Source: Anoplolepis gracilipes
Taxonomy: Eukaryota > Arthropoda > Insecta > Hymenoptera > Formicidae
Assembly: GCF_047496725.1 (NCBI RefSeq)
Contig: NW_027328667.1
Location: forward strand, 648,501-712,500
Length of the DNA stretch: 64,000 nt
Reading direction: 5' to 3'
A program made the position numbers and the translations under genes. The notes under the pieces are model-generated. The model worked only from the letters and a program-made list of their open reading frames with translations, had not been told where the DNA came from and did not search any database. The number at the start of each line of letters is the position of its first letter. Position 1 is the first letter of the stretch. This document shows positions 20,900 to 30,534 of the stretch, in pieces.

Positions 20900-21391
20900 A
20901 TGTCTGTACCAACGTTTGTCGATCTGCAAGGATTTATCGTTTCGAATAAATTCATCGCAAAGGAGGTGGCGGTGCTGAGAAGAGGAACTGTTCTCACACA
21001 CTACATTTTTCGGAGTCCTATACCATGGCATCTCCTTACAAAATCCGAAAAGTGTCAAGCTTCATGGTTGATGGCGAATCATCATGGACTACAATGGGAG
21101 GATGGAATCGTTGCGTACAATATAGCGAAACGATTGATTACAACAGCTGTAGTTGAAAAAGAAGATGATAAAATGTAGTGTATTGTATACGTTAAAGGAT
21201 ACCAGAAGCGAGAATGGCTAGCTAATATGCTCGGCGACGATGCGAGAGAAAATTTAATCATCGAGACCTTGGATGCTGATTACGACGATATCGAATCTTT
21301 AAATAATCTAGATGTTAAAAATACTATGCGATGTGGAAAACATGTTAAGAATTGCGCATTACAAAATGTATTCAAAATATTTAACTGGTAG
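20900..21391 (+). pseudogene. Exonuclease-like protein of unknown function, element B copy
   Basis: 163 codons from ATG at 20900 to TAG at 21389-21391, interrupted by one in-frame TAG (21176-21178). It shares VDLQGF, KEVAVL, the W(L)MANHHGLQW block, YVKGYQKREWL and a C-terminal Cys/His set with 11935-12438. The initial Asp in VDLQGF and following Glu suggest an RNase H-like exonuclease core, by pattern only. It follows the capsid gene by about 100 bases, the same neighbour as in element C. About 140 bases of AT-rich 3' sequence lie before the solo LTR. Confidence 0.65.
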
Positions 21392-21532
21392 TTGCAACGC
21401 CAGAAAGAATTGCAAGATTTGGAAAAATAAAATATTTAAACATTAATATGTTTTATCTCTTATTCCCCCTCCTCATTCCCTCCTTCACGAGTCGTTTAAG
21501 AATTCTTTTTTATCCGAGTATCATTTCTCCCT

Positions 21533-22494
21533 TGTAACGGCACGCCGTTACTGACGGTCTCGGGGCCGAATGTCCGTCCCAAAATGTTAGAGACCCGGCG
21601 CCTATGCGCGCCCCACCACGCGACTATCGCGCACGTCACTGGGAACCCCCTCTCTCTCGCATGATACGAGAGAGAGGGAAGGCTCTCGGGTATATAAGCC
21701 CGACCGACTGACGACCAGACACCTGTCCTGATCCTGAATCCGGCCGGGCAAGAGTCTCAGAGCTAAGCTCCGAAGCGAAGCCAGCAGCTAGATTCAATCC
21801 TCTCTCCAAGTTCCTGACCGTCGATCCGGAAGAAGGGTGTTCTCTTCTCCTGCCGGATGTTCCCGGTGACCGACTCCGCTTCCGATCCGGAAGGAGGGTG
21901 TGCCCAGCGGTCGCGATCCCAACTAACGGTCGATCCGGGAGAAGGGTGTTCTCTTCTCCTGCCGGGTGTTCCTGGCGATCGACAGCAGCGCGCCTGATCG
22001 CCGCCCCGGCGGCCCGCTTGCGAATAACCGCGCCGCGATAATCGCATCATACGGCGACTCGCCCGGTTTGTAGATAGTCGCGTTGCACCGCGAACCGTTG
22101 CGCACCCGTCTAGCTTGTAGGAACTAGCATGTACTGCGACCCGCTCGCAACTTCGCGCCGCCTACCTCGTAGATAACCGCTTGTACCGCTCGCCTAGCTC
22201 GTAGATAACCGCTCGTACCGATCGCCTAGCTCGTAGACAACCGCTCGTACCGCTCGCCTAGCTTGTAAGCACACCCCGTCCGCTTGCGCCCACACGCCCA
22301 TACCCAACACACTCACATACACACCTCACACGTACACAACTACACATGTAGATAGCACACGACCCAACCACATGTAAATACTACCGCAAAATAAACAGTG
22401 TCATACGAAAACCCGGTCTCGTCAATTGGAGTCTTCCCCTTCTTCCGAACCCTGGAACCGAGTCCGAGACGTCGGGAAAGGTGCACCGTTACAC
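21533..22494 (+). mobile_element. Solo LTR, 962 bp, target duplication CCCT
   Basis: It begins TGTAACGGCACGCCGTTACT and ends GGTGCACCGTTACA, with CCCT directly repeated outside (21529-21532 and 22495-22498). A TATA box (GGGTATATAAGCC, about 21688) and AATAAA (22391) give U3-R-U5 order on the plus strand. Internally there are repeated GGAGAAGGGTGTTCTCTTCTCCTGCC-related units (21820-21970, not listed in full) and a minisatellite around GTAGATAACCGCTCGTACC (22170-22265). No internal retrotransposon genes are present, so two LTRs recombined. A 4-bp duplication and TG..CA ends fit Ty3/gypsy or a related group. Confidence 0.85.
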
Positions 22495-22668
22495 CCTTCT
22501 CCTAAAAAAAAATTTCAGAGCACTAAAATATTCTAGAATCTCCCACCATATTTACCACTAATCTCCCCCCACTACTTTAAAAAAGAGGTGTCACGTATAT
22601 TTGATTCTTCATATGATCAGTGTTGCGTTAACCGTTCGTGAAAGTGGTTCATTTTTGAATCTGGAAAT

Positions 22669-23411
22669 ATGTACTACGTCGAAAGAAGCAGTGGCGGTCC
22701 CAACAGAAGCGTGAATAATTACCGAGTCGTTATGAAACTCCATCGTTTGAGAACAAATGTGACAAGCAAGTTTTTGTTTAACTTCTTTCTATTTTTTTCA
22801 CAAATTGTTTTTAAACTAATTTTATTTTTTTAATTTTTCTACAGCATTTCGTTGAAGCGTCGTGCGATTCGTATACTAGGTAGACGATACGCATTGACAG
22901 CCACGGAATTCAAATTCCTTGAAATTGGTATCAACGTAAGTCCACTGAGTTACGTGGAAATTGTCATAGGAGATCATCAAAGAAAGGAACTAATATTATC
23001 TCTCGAAACGTGGAAGGGACTCTATGATCAACGTCACAATATTCACAATTTACTGCGAAAGGACTCTAAAGATACCTATAATTTTATAAGCGTTGGACTG
23101 CTAACAGTGCGAGTTTATACGATTAACGATACTAAGCTTATAAGTTTCGAATCTTTAAACGTACATGATGATGATTGAATCGACGTTACACCGTATGTTT
23201 GATCTCGATCAATGCATCGATGTAACCTTTAATCGATTGGTTAGAATCACCGAGACAGTCGATACTAAGTTTACATAATTCTCCAATATCGCGTCCACTG
23301 TAACGGATAATAAAGAAGTATCAAATGTAATACGCGCCAGCGACGCCTTCAATAAACATCAACTCGTCGATTGCGAATTGGCAGCTTTAGTTTTTAGTCA
23401 CAATATGTAAT
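22669..23411 (+). pseudogene. Two-exon small protein of unknown function, element B copy
   Basis: Exon 1 is ATG 22669 to about 22769, with a weak donor AA-GTTTTT. Exon 2 starts at 22845 after TTTTTCTACAG, in the same codon phase as the copy at 6434-7153. Exon 2 reads ILGRRYALTATEFKFLEIGINVSPLSYVEIVI (quoted here in parts: ILGRRYALT, FLEIGINVSPLSYVEIV). After a frame change near 23165 it continues to VIRASDAFNKHQLVDCEL. The last block matches AIRESDAFDSGSLVDCEL of element A. No known domain recognised. It is transcribed toward the right end of the element. Confidence 0.65.
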
Positions 23412-23569
23412 AATAAAAAAAAACTGTAAAAGAGAAGAATAAAGTTTTTTAAATTTAAATCATGATATAATTTATTCGCACACATTTCCCATCCGTGCTT
23501 CCTCTTCCCGTAAACAGTCCCAGTTCTCATACGTAGCTCGTTGCGACGTCATGCTGGGAAGGGAGAATG

Positions 23570-23812
23570 CAAAGCTAGGAATGAAAGAAAGAAATAGCGC
23601 GAGGCGAAGGAGAGCGAGAGAGTAAGCGCTAGGAAAGAAAGAGATAGCGCAAAGCGAAGGAGAGCGAGAGAGTAAGCGCTAGGAAAGAAAGAGATAGCGC
23701 AAAGCGAAGGAGAGCGAGAGAGTAAGCGCTAGGAAAGAAAGAGATAGCGCGAGGTGAAGGAGAGCGAGAGAGTAAGCGCTAGGAAAGAAAGAGATAGCGC
23801 TACATGAAGGCG
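23570..23812. repeat. 50-bp minisatellite, four to five copies
   Basis: A 50-bp purine-rich unit beginning AGCGCTAGGAAAGAAAGAGA, repeated at 23624, 23674, 23724 and 23774 with a partial copy before. It occupies the same subterminal place as the 36-bp minisatellite of element A. Right of it, 23815-24060 is AT-rich with a TG microsatellite (24000-24022) and matches 8480-8720 in inverted orientation. Confidence 0.85.
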
Positions 23813-24113
23813 AAGATGATGCGAGAATGCAAACAGAGAATTTTTTTTATATTAAATATTAAGTTATTATATCTAATTATATATATAATATATTAAGGAA
23901 GAAGGATGGGGTAGATAAAGGAAGCGCAAGCAAGCAATTATATGTGTTTAACATAATTTTTATTTAAAAAGTGTGTGTATTTATACATATAAAGTATGTG
24001 TGTGTGTGTGTGTGTGTGTGTGTTTTAAATTTTAAAATATAAAAGATATAAAAAGATATAAAATGATATTAAATATAAAATTTAATAAAAAGAAAACTAA
24101 AAATCCGTAGGAG

Positions 24114-24666
24114 CTAGGTGGAGAGGGAACTCGTGACGGCTGCGTCTGTAACAGAAAATAAAATGAACATTTTTATTAGTACTTTAAAAAAAAATATTTA
24201 AAATTTGAGCATACTTACAATACGAGGGGCTCCTCTCCGAATAGCCTGCGGAGGTAGAAAATGTCCGCATGCATATACGTATACTCTGCGTCGAGATCTC
24301 GGAGCCATCACCCCACAAATCCTCCCACTCGGGGATCTCCTTACGGCAGGCCCGCACCCAGCGCACCTCCTCCATGTGCGCTATGCTGATATATCCAAGG
24401 ATCGGATCAGCACCTATTTGGAAAATCTGTGAAAAATTAATAAATATATTATAAATAAAAAAGCGTATAAAATAATAATAATAAAAACTACTTACATCTC
24501 CGAATAAAACGTTCAACAACGCCTGGAACAGGGCGCGGGCCAAATTTCGCGCTCGCCGAAGTGATCGGCGGCGATGGTACCGGTGATGGGCAATCCACTC
24601 CGGAAGTCGAAGGCGACGGTATCCCGACTCAAAAAGCGCATGCATGAATGCTACTACTTGCGACAT
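24114..24666 (-). CDS. Three-exon Arg-rich protein of unknown function
   Basis: Exon 1 runs from ATG 24666 to 24496 (donor GAT-GTAAGT), exon 2 from 24426 to 24219 (acceptor TTTTTCACAG, donor GTAAGT), and exon 3 from 24145 to a TAG at 24114-24116 (acceptor CTGTTACAG). Joined, the three exons stay in frame and give 136 residues, with no stop read through the introns needed. Exon 1 is strongly basic (HHRYHRRRSLRRARNLARAL) and ends in a hydrophobic helix. Exon 2 contains VRWVRACRKEIPEWEDLWGD. The Arg-rich start could bind nucleic acid; otherwise unknown. It is transcribed inward from the right terminal repeat. The decayed element A partner shares intron 2 and its flank. Confidence 0.6.
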
Positions 24667-24869
24667 TTTTAACTTTAGAAAATGAACTTCACTTCACTGG
24701 ATTACAGACACTTTATGCCAGTTCCAGCGAAAGCTAGGTAACGTCTCGGTAAAAAAAGGGTAGGGGATGAGCATGGCATAAGAGCTACTCTTCACAACTA
24801 ATAAAAGCTGACATGAATTTTATTAAGTCCCCGGCTATAAATCATGCGTTTTTTTGCACCTTTTAAAAC

Positions 24870-25439
24870 GGTCCGACCTGTTCGTCGCAGTGTCAACCAA
24901 AAATTTCTGTTCTTTTCCTACGACATCCTAATCATAAAATGTTCGAGCAGCCGAACGTTGGCACAGTTGCAAATTCTTCCTTAAAAATAATAATAAGGAA
25001 GATGTCTCACTCCCGTTTTATGGGCGATTTTCCGCGAGGGTACAAAGTTGCCGAACGCCGGCGCTTAAAATCCTAATGATAAAATGACCATAAAATAGTC
25101 GTAAAAATAAAAAAAAAAAACAGTTTTATGGCTTCTAAAGTGCCCTCGACTATAAATCAATCACAAAGATAAGATTTTCCGCGAGGGTACAAAGCTGCCG
25201 AACGCCGGCGCTTAAAATCCTAATAATAAAATGATCATGAAATAGTCATAAAAATTAGAAAAAAACATAAAATGATCATAAAATAGTCATAAAAATTAGA
25301 AAAAAACAGTTTTATGGCTTATAAAGTAACCCTCCTCCCCCCGGCTATAAATCAATCACAAAGATAAACATCTGTTTTTGGACGTGGATAGGACCCTCCC
25401 CCCTCCCCTTCCCCCCACTCCTCCCTGGTTAGAATCCCC
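24870..25439. repeat. Right terminal inverted repeat of element B
   Basis: Reverse complement of the left terminal repeat, ending CCCTGGTTAGAATCCCC at 25439. It is longer than the left copy because a module (CATAAAATGATCATAAAATAG, CGAACGCCGGCGCTTAAAAT, CAATCACAAAGATAA) is repeated two or three times between 25010 and 25370. Confidence 0.8.
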
Positions 25440-25448
25440 ATAGTATCC

Positions 25449-25976
25449 CTACTTTCTATTAAAACGCTCCACTATAGCTGCTTTAATATCGGGATTGCGA
25501 GTTACGCGAAAGCGAATGTCTTTTTCTTTTAAGAATTTTTGTACAGGACGCGCAATAAATTCTTTATCTTTGTCGGTCTGTAGGTAAACCGGTAGACGAC
25601 CATTGCTTCTCGAGAATATACGCTCAAAAGCTCGTATTACACAGATACCTGTTTTGTCACGTAAAGGTTCTACCCATACAAATTTACTAAGCATATCGAT
25701 TACTACAAGTAAGTAAGAATAACCGTCATTATAGCTCTTGAGATTACGGAGATCAATCAAATCAGCTTCCCACAAATCATCGATATTTGTCACGTTATAA
25801 TATAAACGCGGAAATTTTCGTCGTACCGGTCGATACAGCGTGTACGCGTCTTGCGATTTAAGCCAGTCGAGAACATTGTTGCGACTAAAATTCGGTTTAA
25901 CAGCTTGCGATAAATTGTCTACCGCGGAATATCCTGCGTAGTGCGAGAGGTCGTACAGTTTTTCGAATTCCGACAT
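25449..25976 (-). pseudogene. Integrase (rve, DDE), element C, C-terminus missing
   Basis: 175 residues of a Polinton integrase of the second lineage. Catalytic residues are Asp72 (LWEADLIDL), Asp135 (QTDKDKEF) and Glu170 (AAIVERFNR). The protein stops just after the Glu region, three bases before the ATAGTA duplication of element B, so the C-terminal domains are gone. The sequence that would follow on the far side of element B is capsid coding sequence, so an older deletion joined the two genes. It lies immediately after the gene at 25988-27328 on the same strand. Confidence 0.88.
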
Positions 25977-25987
25977 TAGAGTCTCAT

Positions 25988-27328
25988 CTAATCGAGTAAA
26001 CGTTTTTTCCCTTTCGGAGAATCTTCGTTATCGTGTGTTAATGTTTCATCGGCGATGCCTTCGCCGGCGGATACAAATATCGTGTCTGCATCGGATTCGT
26101 TTAATTTACGAGTGTATGATTTTGAGCGCCGAGTCTTCTTTGGAGTGGACCTCCCGCGAGGTAACGGATTTTTAATACGATGAACTCGTAACAAATCGCG
26201 ATTACCTATGAAATTGGAAGGAGTGTTTATATCATGCAATAATCGAGCAAACTGAATTCTTCCGGTTGCTTTTACGGTTTTTCTTTCCCGTATCGCGTCG
26301 TTTATGAGTTCCGAGATATTCGATCCCGTTATGACTATACTGTCTATAGTCACAACTCCGCGTCTATCGCAGCTAATCTTAGACTCCGGGATGTCTACCA
26401 AATATTTCAATAGAGCGCGTGCTTTGTCACGATAATGTGGCGACTTCGTGGCGTTCTGAAGAATTATTCATTCATAATCACTCATACCACCTTTATATTT
26501 CATACATCATTATTACCAACCTAATTTTATATATGTACTAATTTCATCTAAATTAGGTATATGAATGTAACAGGAAGAATGAATAAATATATCTTTAATA
26601 AAAGAATAAAGAGTTGTAGTTAAGTAAAAGTTTTATTGATCAAACTTTTACTTAACTACAACTCTTTATTCTTTTATTAAAGATATATTTATTCATTCTT
26701 CCTGTTACATTCATATTGTAAACATCGTTCTCAAATTATTTAAAATAAAATAATAATTTATATAAATAAGAAGTCTAGTTATATTTAACTCGTAATAAAA
26801 TTCCCACAATAAGATTTCGGCACGGAGACGACTATTCGTTTTATCATTTCCACCGATTGAGCGCGTTTTTTCCCGAAACTGCTACTAGCATTACTACCGC
26901 TAATGTTACCGTCGCTGCTAATTAAAGTTTGCGTTTCCAAAAGTTCATCGTTATCGTCATCATACAAATCTTTCATGTCTTTGTTCTTCATCTACCTCGC
27001 CATTATCTTTGCGTAAACGTTTTCTCGCAGCTCGAACAAAGTGAAGATAACGTTGAAGTACTTCCTTATACATTTTCCATCTTTCCCCTTCGTCGCGGGG
27101 AGTCGCGAGATTAAGAATACGGCACATGTCAGTATCGAGTCGCGATAAAGTAGTTCCAGGCGTCTGCACCGAATTATTATTTTGTTTAATATTTTCCAGA
27201 TTTTTTTTTATCGAATTATTCAACGATGATGCGCTAGGTGCTATTTCCGGATGATGTTGATGTTGCATGTGCTGCATTCTCTCGAGATTTTCCGTAGAAA
27301 TTAAAACCATTTTTTTAGCTCTTTCCAT
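25988..27328 (-). pseudogene. Conserved Polinton accessory gene, broken by hairpin insertion
   Basis: Three pieces on the minus strand read as one gene. First is 27328-26960 (VLISTENLERMQHMQHQH, then an Asp-Met-x-x-Ile segment and ERWKMYKEVLQRYLHFV). Next, after a frame change near 26985, is 26991-26785, ending VSVPKSYCGNF. After the hairpin element comes about 26465-25988 (SPHYRDKARALLKYL, SCDRRGVVTIDSIVITGSNI, LINDAIRERK, basic tail). This layout, a coiled-coil-like start plus a short globular end directly upstream of the integrase, recurs in insect Polinton/adintovirus-like elements. The function is unknown; a structural or morphogenesis role is a guess. Confidence 0.6.
26561..26714. mobile_element. 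Perfect hairpin MITE, 154 bp
   Basis: Arms of about 72 bases (ATGAATGTAACAGGAAGAAT at the left tip) are matched by their exact complement at the right tip, around a loop TATTGATC. It splits the accessory gene of element C. Flanks of roughly 80 bases on both sides are not gene sequence either, so the whole insertion may be larger. Confidence 0.8.
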
Positions 27329-27402
27329 TATTCAAATATCGTAATTGTTAATGCTTTACTTTTTATTCTGAAAAAAACAGATATAAAAAGTTGTATAATT
27401 TT

Positions 27403-27804
27403 TCATTTCCCGATAATCCGTGATAATATAACCTCGAGTAAAGGAGCAATAAGATAGGATAAGAATCCTCCCCGTTGTACCAGTAGCTTTCTTCTGCCTC
27501 TCCAATTACCTCGTTTTGTCGTGACGCGTCGTAGGATGGTTTTATGCTTGGCTAATCGTCTTTTTTCGTTACTTCCAAGCGGTACGTTTCCTTTGAGCGT
27601 ATTATAAGCGCACTCTTGTATGCATTTTATTAGTTTATTATCTGCAGTGCGTAAGAAAGACACTCTTTGATTTTTTTTCAGATAGCACAAAGTTTTCAAA
27701 AGATATGCGTTTCGCTCGCCGATTGATAGTCTAGCAATTTTTATTGCTCCGTCCGACGAATTCCGCGACGTCAGTGACGAAGGATATTTATTCTTTTTTA
27801 CCAT
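27403..27804 (-). CDS. Basic core-like protein with C-terminal QRGGF-hydrophobic tail
   Basis: 133 residues from ATG at 27804 (an upstream ATG at 27846 would add 14). It is Lys/Arg-rich throughout, with conserved-looking blocks YLLKTLCYLKK, ECAYNTLKGNV, RRLAKHKTILRR and the C-terminal LLVQRGGFLSYLIAPLLEVIL. Small basic proteins with such an ending follow the packaging ATPase in many Polinton/adintovirus-type elements and are thought to be virion core or membrane-active proteins; that role is inferred from position. The frame is open and could still be functional. Confidence 0.65.
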   Translation of the reverse strand: MVKKNKYPSSLTSRNSSDGAIKIARLSIGERNAYLLKTLCYLKKNQRVSFLRTADNKLIKCIQECAYNTLKGNVPLGSNEKRRLAKHKTILRRVTTKRGNWRGRRKLLVQRGGFLSYLIAPLLEVILSRIIGK

Positions 27805-27968
27805 TACGATGTAATAGCGCGACTGGCAAGATGCGTAAGTAATCATCTTCCTTTTATATACCCCCTCCTCTATTGCTCGATCTACGAGGTACGTAGACGT
27901 AATGCAGTGAATCGTCAGGAAAGATACACGTCCGAAATCGATATTCGTCTGGAGTCGATTGTTTCAAA

Positions 27969-28597
27969 TCAAGCAATAAATATCCATGCGGTCTCGAGGT
28001 TGCGTCGTAGTTCTTCCATAAACTTTGGGTCGTCGGGATATACTTGACGTGCTAAATGACGAATTTGGGCACGATCACGCGGATTTTTGAAAACAACTAT
28101 ATAATTCGCGTTGAGAGATATGTCACGCTGTCCACGCCCCTGATGGAACAGATTTTGCGAAATAAGAATAACACTGAGATTCTTATGATGGCTGCCTTTC
28201 GTTAACAGATCCACGATAGCGTCACACGATGATGATTCTCTCATAAGATCGTCGATTATTACCAATTTCGGAGAAAGCGGATCGTTGGAATAATCTTCCG
28301 GGCGCGGCAATCCCTCTCGAAATTCGATTATATTTTTTTCGCGTTTCTCAAAGTATTATTACCGCTAAAGTATCCGCTTCTTCGCGCGCTTTTCTGTTCT
28401 ACTTCTCTTTCACTCATAGCGTGTTGTAAGCGCTGATACGCATCTTACCACTCGGCGTAATAAAATAAAATTCTCTTGAATCGTACCTCGAACATGATTG
28501 ATAAACTTCGAAGGAAAGTTTCCACGAAAATCGTTTTTCCGCATCCCGTAGGACCACAGACGATCGACGTCCAAAAATGTTTCCAGTGTACATCCAT
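27969..28597 (-). pseudogene. FtsK/HerA-type DNA packaging ATPase, element C
   Basis: From an ATG at 28597 the minus strand reads a short start and the Walker A motif CGPTGCGKT (28532-28558), then FVETFLRSL. The Walker B block is LVIIDDLM near 28265, followed by LSVILISQNLFHQG and NYIVVFKNPRDRAQI, typical of A32/FtsK-like genome-packaging ATPases. A TAA about 90 bases after Walker A (around 28445) and a frameshift near 28340 break it. It sits between polymerase and the basic protein, as expected for a Polinton. No ATPase is found in element B or in the visible part of A. Confidence 0.85.
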
Positions 28598-28599
28598 TT

Positions 28600-29351
28600 T
28601 GCAAAATGAGCGATTGCGCATTTACACACAAATTCATAAATGAAATAAGTTCAGTGTCACCCTTACAAATAATAATAAGCTTGTTAAAAATGCGCATGCG
28701 CGATAAATTTTTAATGTTAAACGTTGGAATGCAGAGGAATAAGCTTATCCACGCTTCGGGGGCCTCCACCCGCGGCGGTCGCGTGCTCGCGCTAGCGAAT
28801 ATCTCGGTGAGCGTAATGGCGCGGTGATAAGCTGTATCTTTAGTAAAAATGCTCTCACCAGCATATATATGCTCGCTAACAAGTGATTGAGCGTACGCGC
28901 TATTTTTAAAAAAATTATTGTTTTACTAAATAAAAAATATACCGTTTAAAAACTAAATTAATAAAATTAAAAAATATAAAAAGTTGGGAGGAAATAGGAG
29001 CAGTATTTTTATTAAAAATGAATTTTTTATTTTTATATTTGCATTTACATAGCATTTTTCTTATTAGCTATATTTACATTTTTCAACTTAACTAAGATTT
29101 ACATTTTATTATAAAAAAAAATTACAACTATATTTAAAACTAAAATTTTATTTTACAAAACTTTACATTTTGACAATATTTATATTTTACGCAGGGTGGG
29201 CGGAAAACGTGCGCAATTCTATATTTTTACACGCAAAGTTAGAGGAGTGAACAGGAAAGTATGCTAATATCTATCAAGTTTCTGATAAATACCCGTACGG
29301 TAGAGAATATCGTTTTGTTTTTATAAATCTTCGTTTTAATAGCACAGGCGC
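28600..29351. other. AT-rich spacer between polymerase and ATPase
   Basis: No supported gene. The right half is AT-rich with many ATTTACA-type short repeats. The frames near 28410-28827 are shadows of the ATPase gene in other frames. Confidence 0.5.
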
Positions 29352-30534
29352 TCATCTTTTTGTTTCATCGCGCGTAATTATATAATGAAACACTGTGCGC
29401 CGAATGGCTTTAAACCGAAGATTTATCCTCGATTCGGGGGTTGTTTCTTCTACTTGTTCCTTTGCCTGTTCCTCTCTTTCTCTTTGTAATAATAGTTCTC
29501 TAATGCTAATAAAATTAACTAAGCGCGAGTTTTCAAAGTTCAGAGTTATACCCTTTACTTTACAAATTTCACGAGTGAGTCTATCGGGTGTACGAACCAC
29601 ATACGCGTAAAATTTCGGTCCACCGGATACGAACGACTTTATGTAGCTACTCTCGTCATAGTTTGCGAGTTCATCCGTCATATCGCCTAAAAAATTACTC
29701 GTACGCGGTTCGTATTCCTGAGGATCGCCGGTACTCACGTATGTACATGAATCGGTATCATAATACAAAACGCGGCTTTCTAATTTTTCTAAATATCCGT
29801 ATAATTTTAATCTTACTTGTGCCGTTGTGCCGTTAAGCTGCTATTACTACATTAGTAAGAGGCGATGGTATGATTGCTTCTTGTCGCATTCGTGACGAAA
29901 CATATATTACCTCGTCGTTTACGGACAATATATCGGTTATTTCGTGTTGCGGGCTAGTGAGTAGGCTCATTAATTTCTGCTGCGTTTTAACGATGTCAGT
30001 ATGTGGCAAATTTTCGCGTTGACCAAATTTTCCCCCAAAAAAATTTAACGCTAGTTTCGTGACCGAACGTAAACCGGGGTTGTGTACGATGTTATTTTTC
30101 TCAAGAGCAATATCTTCTGTTTCCTCGTACTCACGAAGATATCGCTCTTTAGCATCGTCATCCGTGCATTCGCTCGGCCAACCACTAGCTTCCTGTTTTA
30201 ATTGTAGAAATGTGTTTATATATCCGGCGAATAGACCTTCCTGGCGCGTAGCGTGATTATAACGAATGACATTATATTGCCAAATCTCATTAATCTCTGT
30301 CACAAAATAACCTTTCTCAATAGCTTTCTTTAATTCGCACGATATCCATGTACCTTCGCGTTCAGAAGGTTCATGAGCGCACGTGGATTGAGAAAATCTT
30401 TCGCAACAAGCACGACACAACGCGAATAATAATTTACCCTGCACGCGATAGGGTAATACAGGGTGAAAAAGATTGCAGGGAGGGAGTACTCCGCAACGAA
30501 CGATTCCTTCGACCGACTCGAAATTATATCCCGG

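Larger units (their letters stand above)
13357..25439. mobile_element. Polinton-like element B, full length, nested in element C
   Basis: A 12083-bp element with both ends visible. The left end is GAGATTCTAAGCC, and the right end read inward is GGGGATTCTAACC. Both lead into G/C-rich tracts and then a shared block around CAGATGTTTATCTTTGTG. The direct repeat ATAGTA flanks it at 13351-13356 and 25440-25445; a 6-bp duplication is the Polinton hallmark. It carries an acidic Cys protein, polymerase, integrase, coiled-coil protein, protease remnant, capsid protein, exonuclease-like protein and two unknown spliced genes. No packaging ATPase is seen. It interrupts element C between an integrase fragment and a capsid fragment. 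Confidence 0.85.

Noticed and set aside
21763..22105. Arg/Ser/Pro-rich frames within the GC-rich block
   Set aside because: They lie in a solo LTR; composition and internal repeats explain them.
28410..28827. Frames of 71-119 residues around the packaging ATPase
   Set aside because: The Walker A motif lies in a third frame; these are shadows of it.
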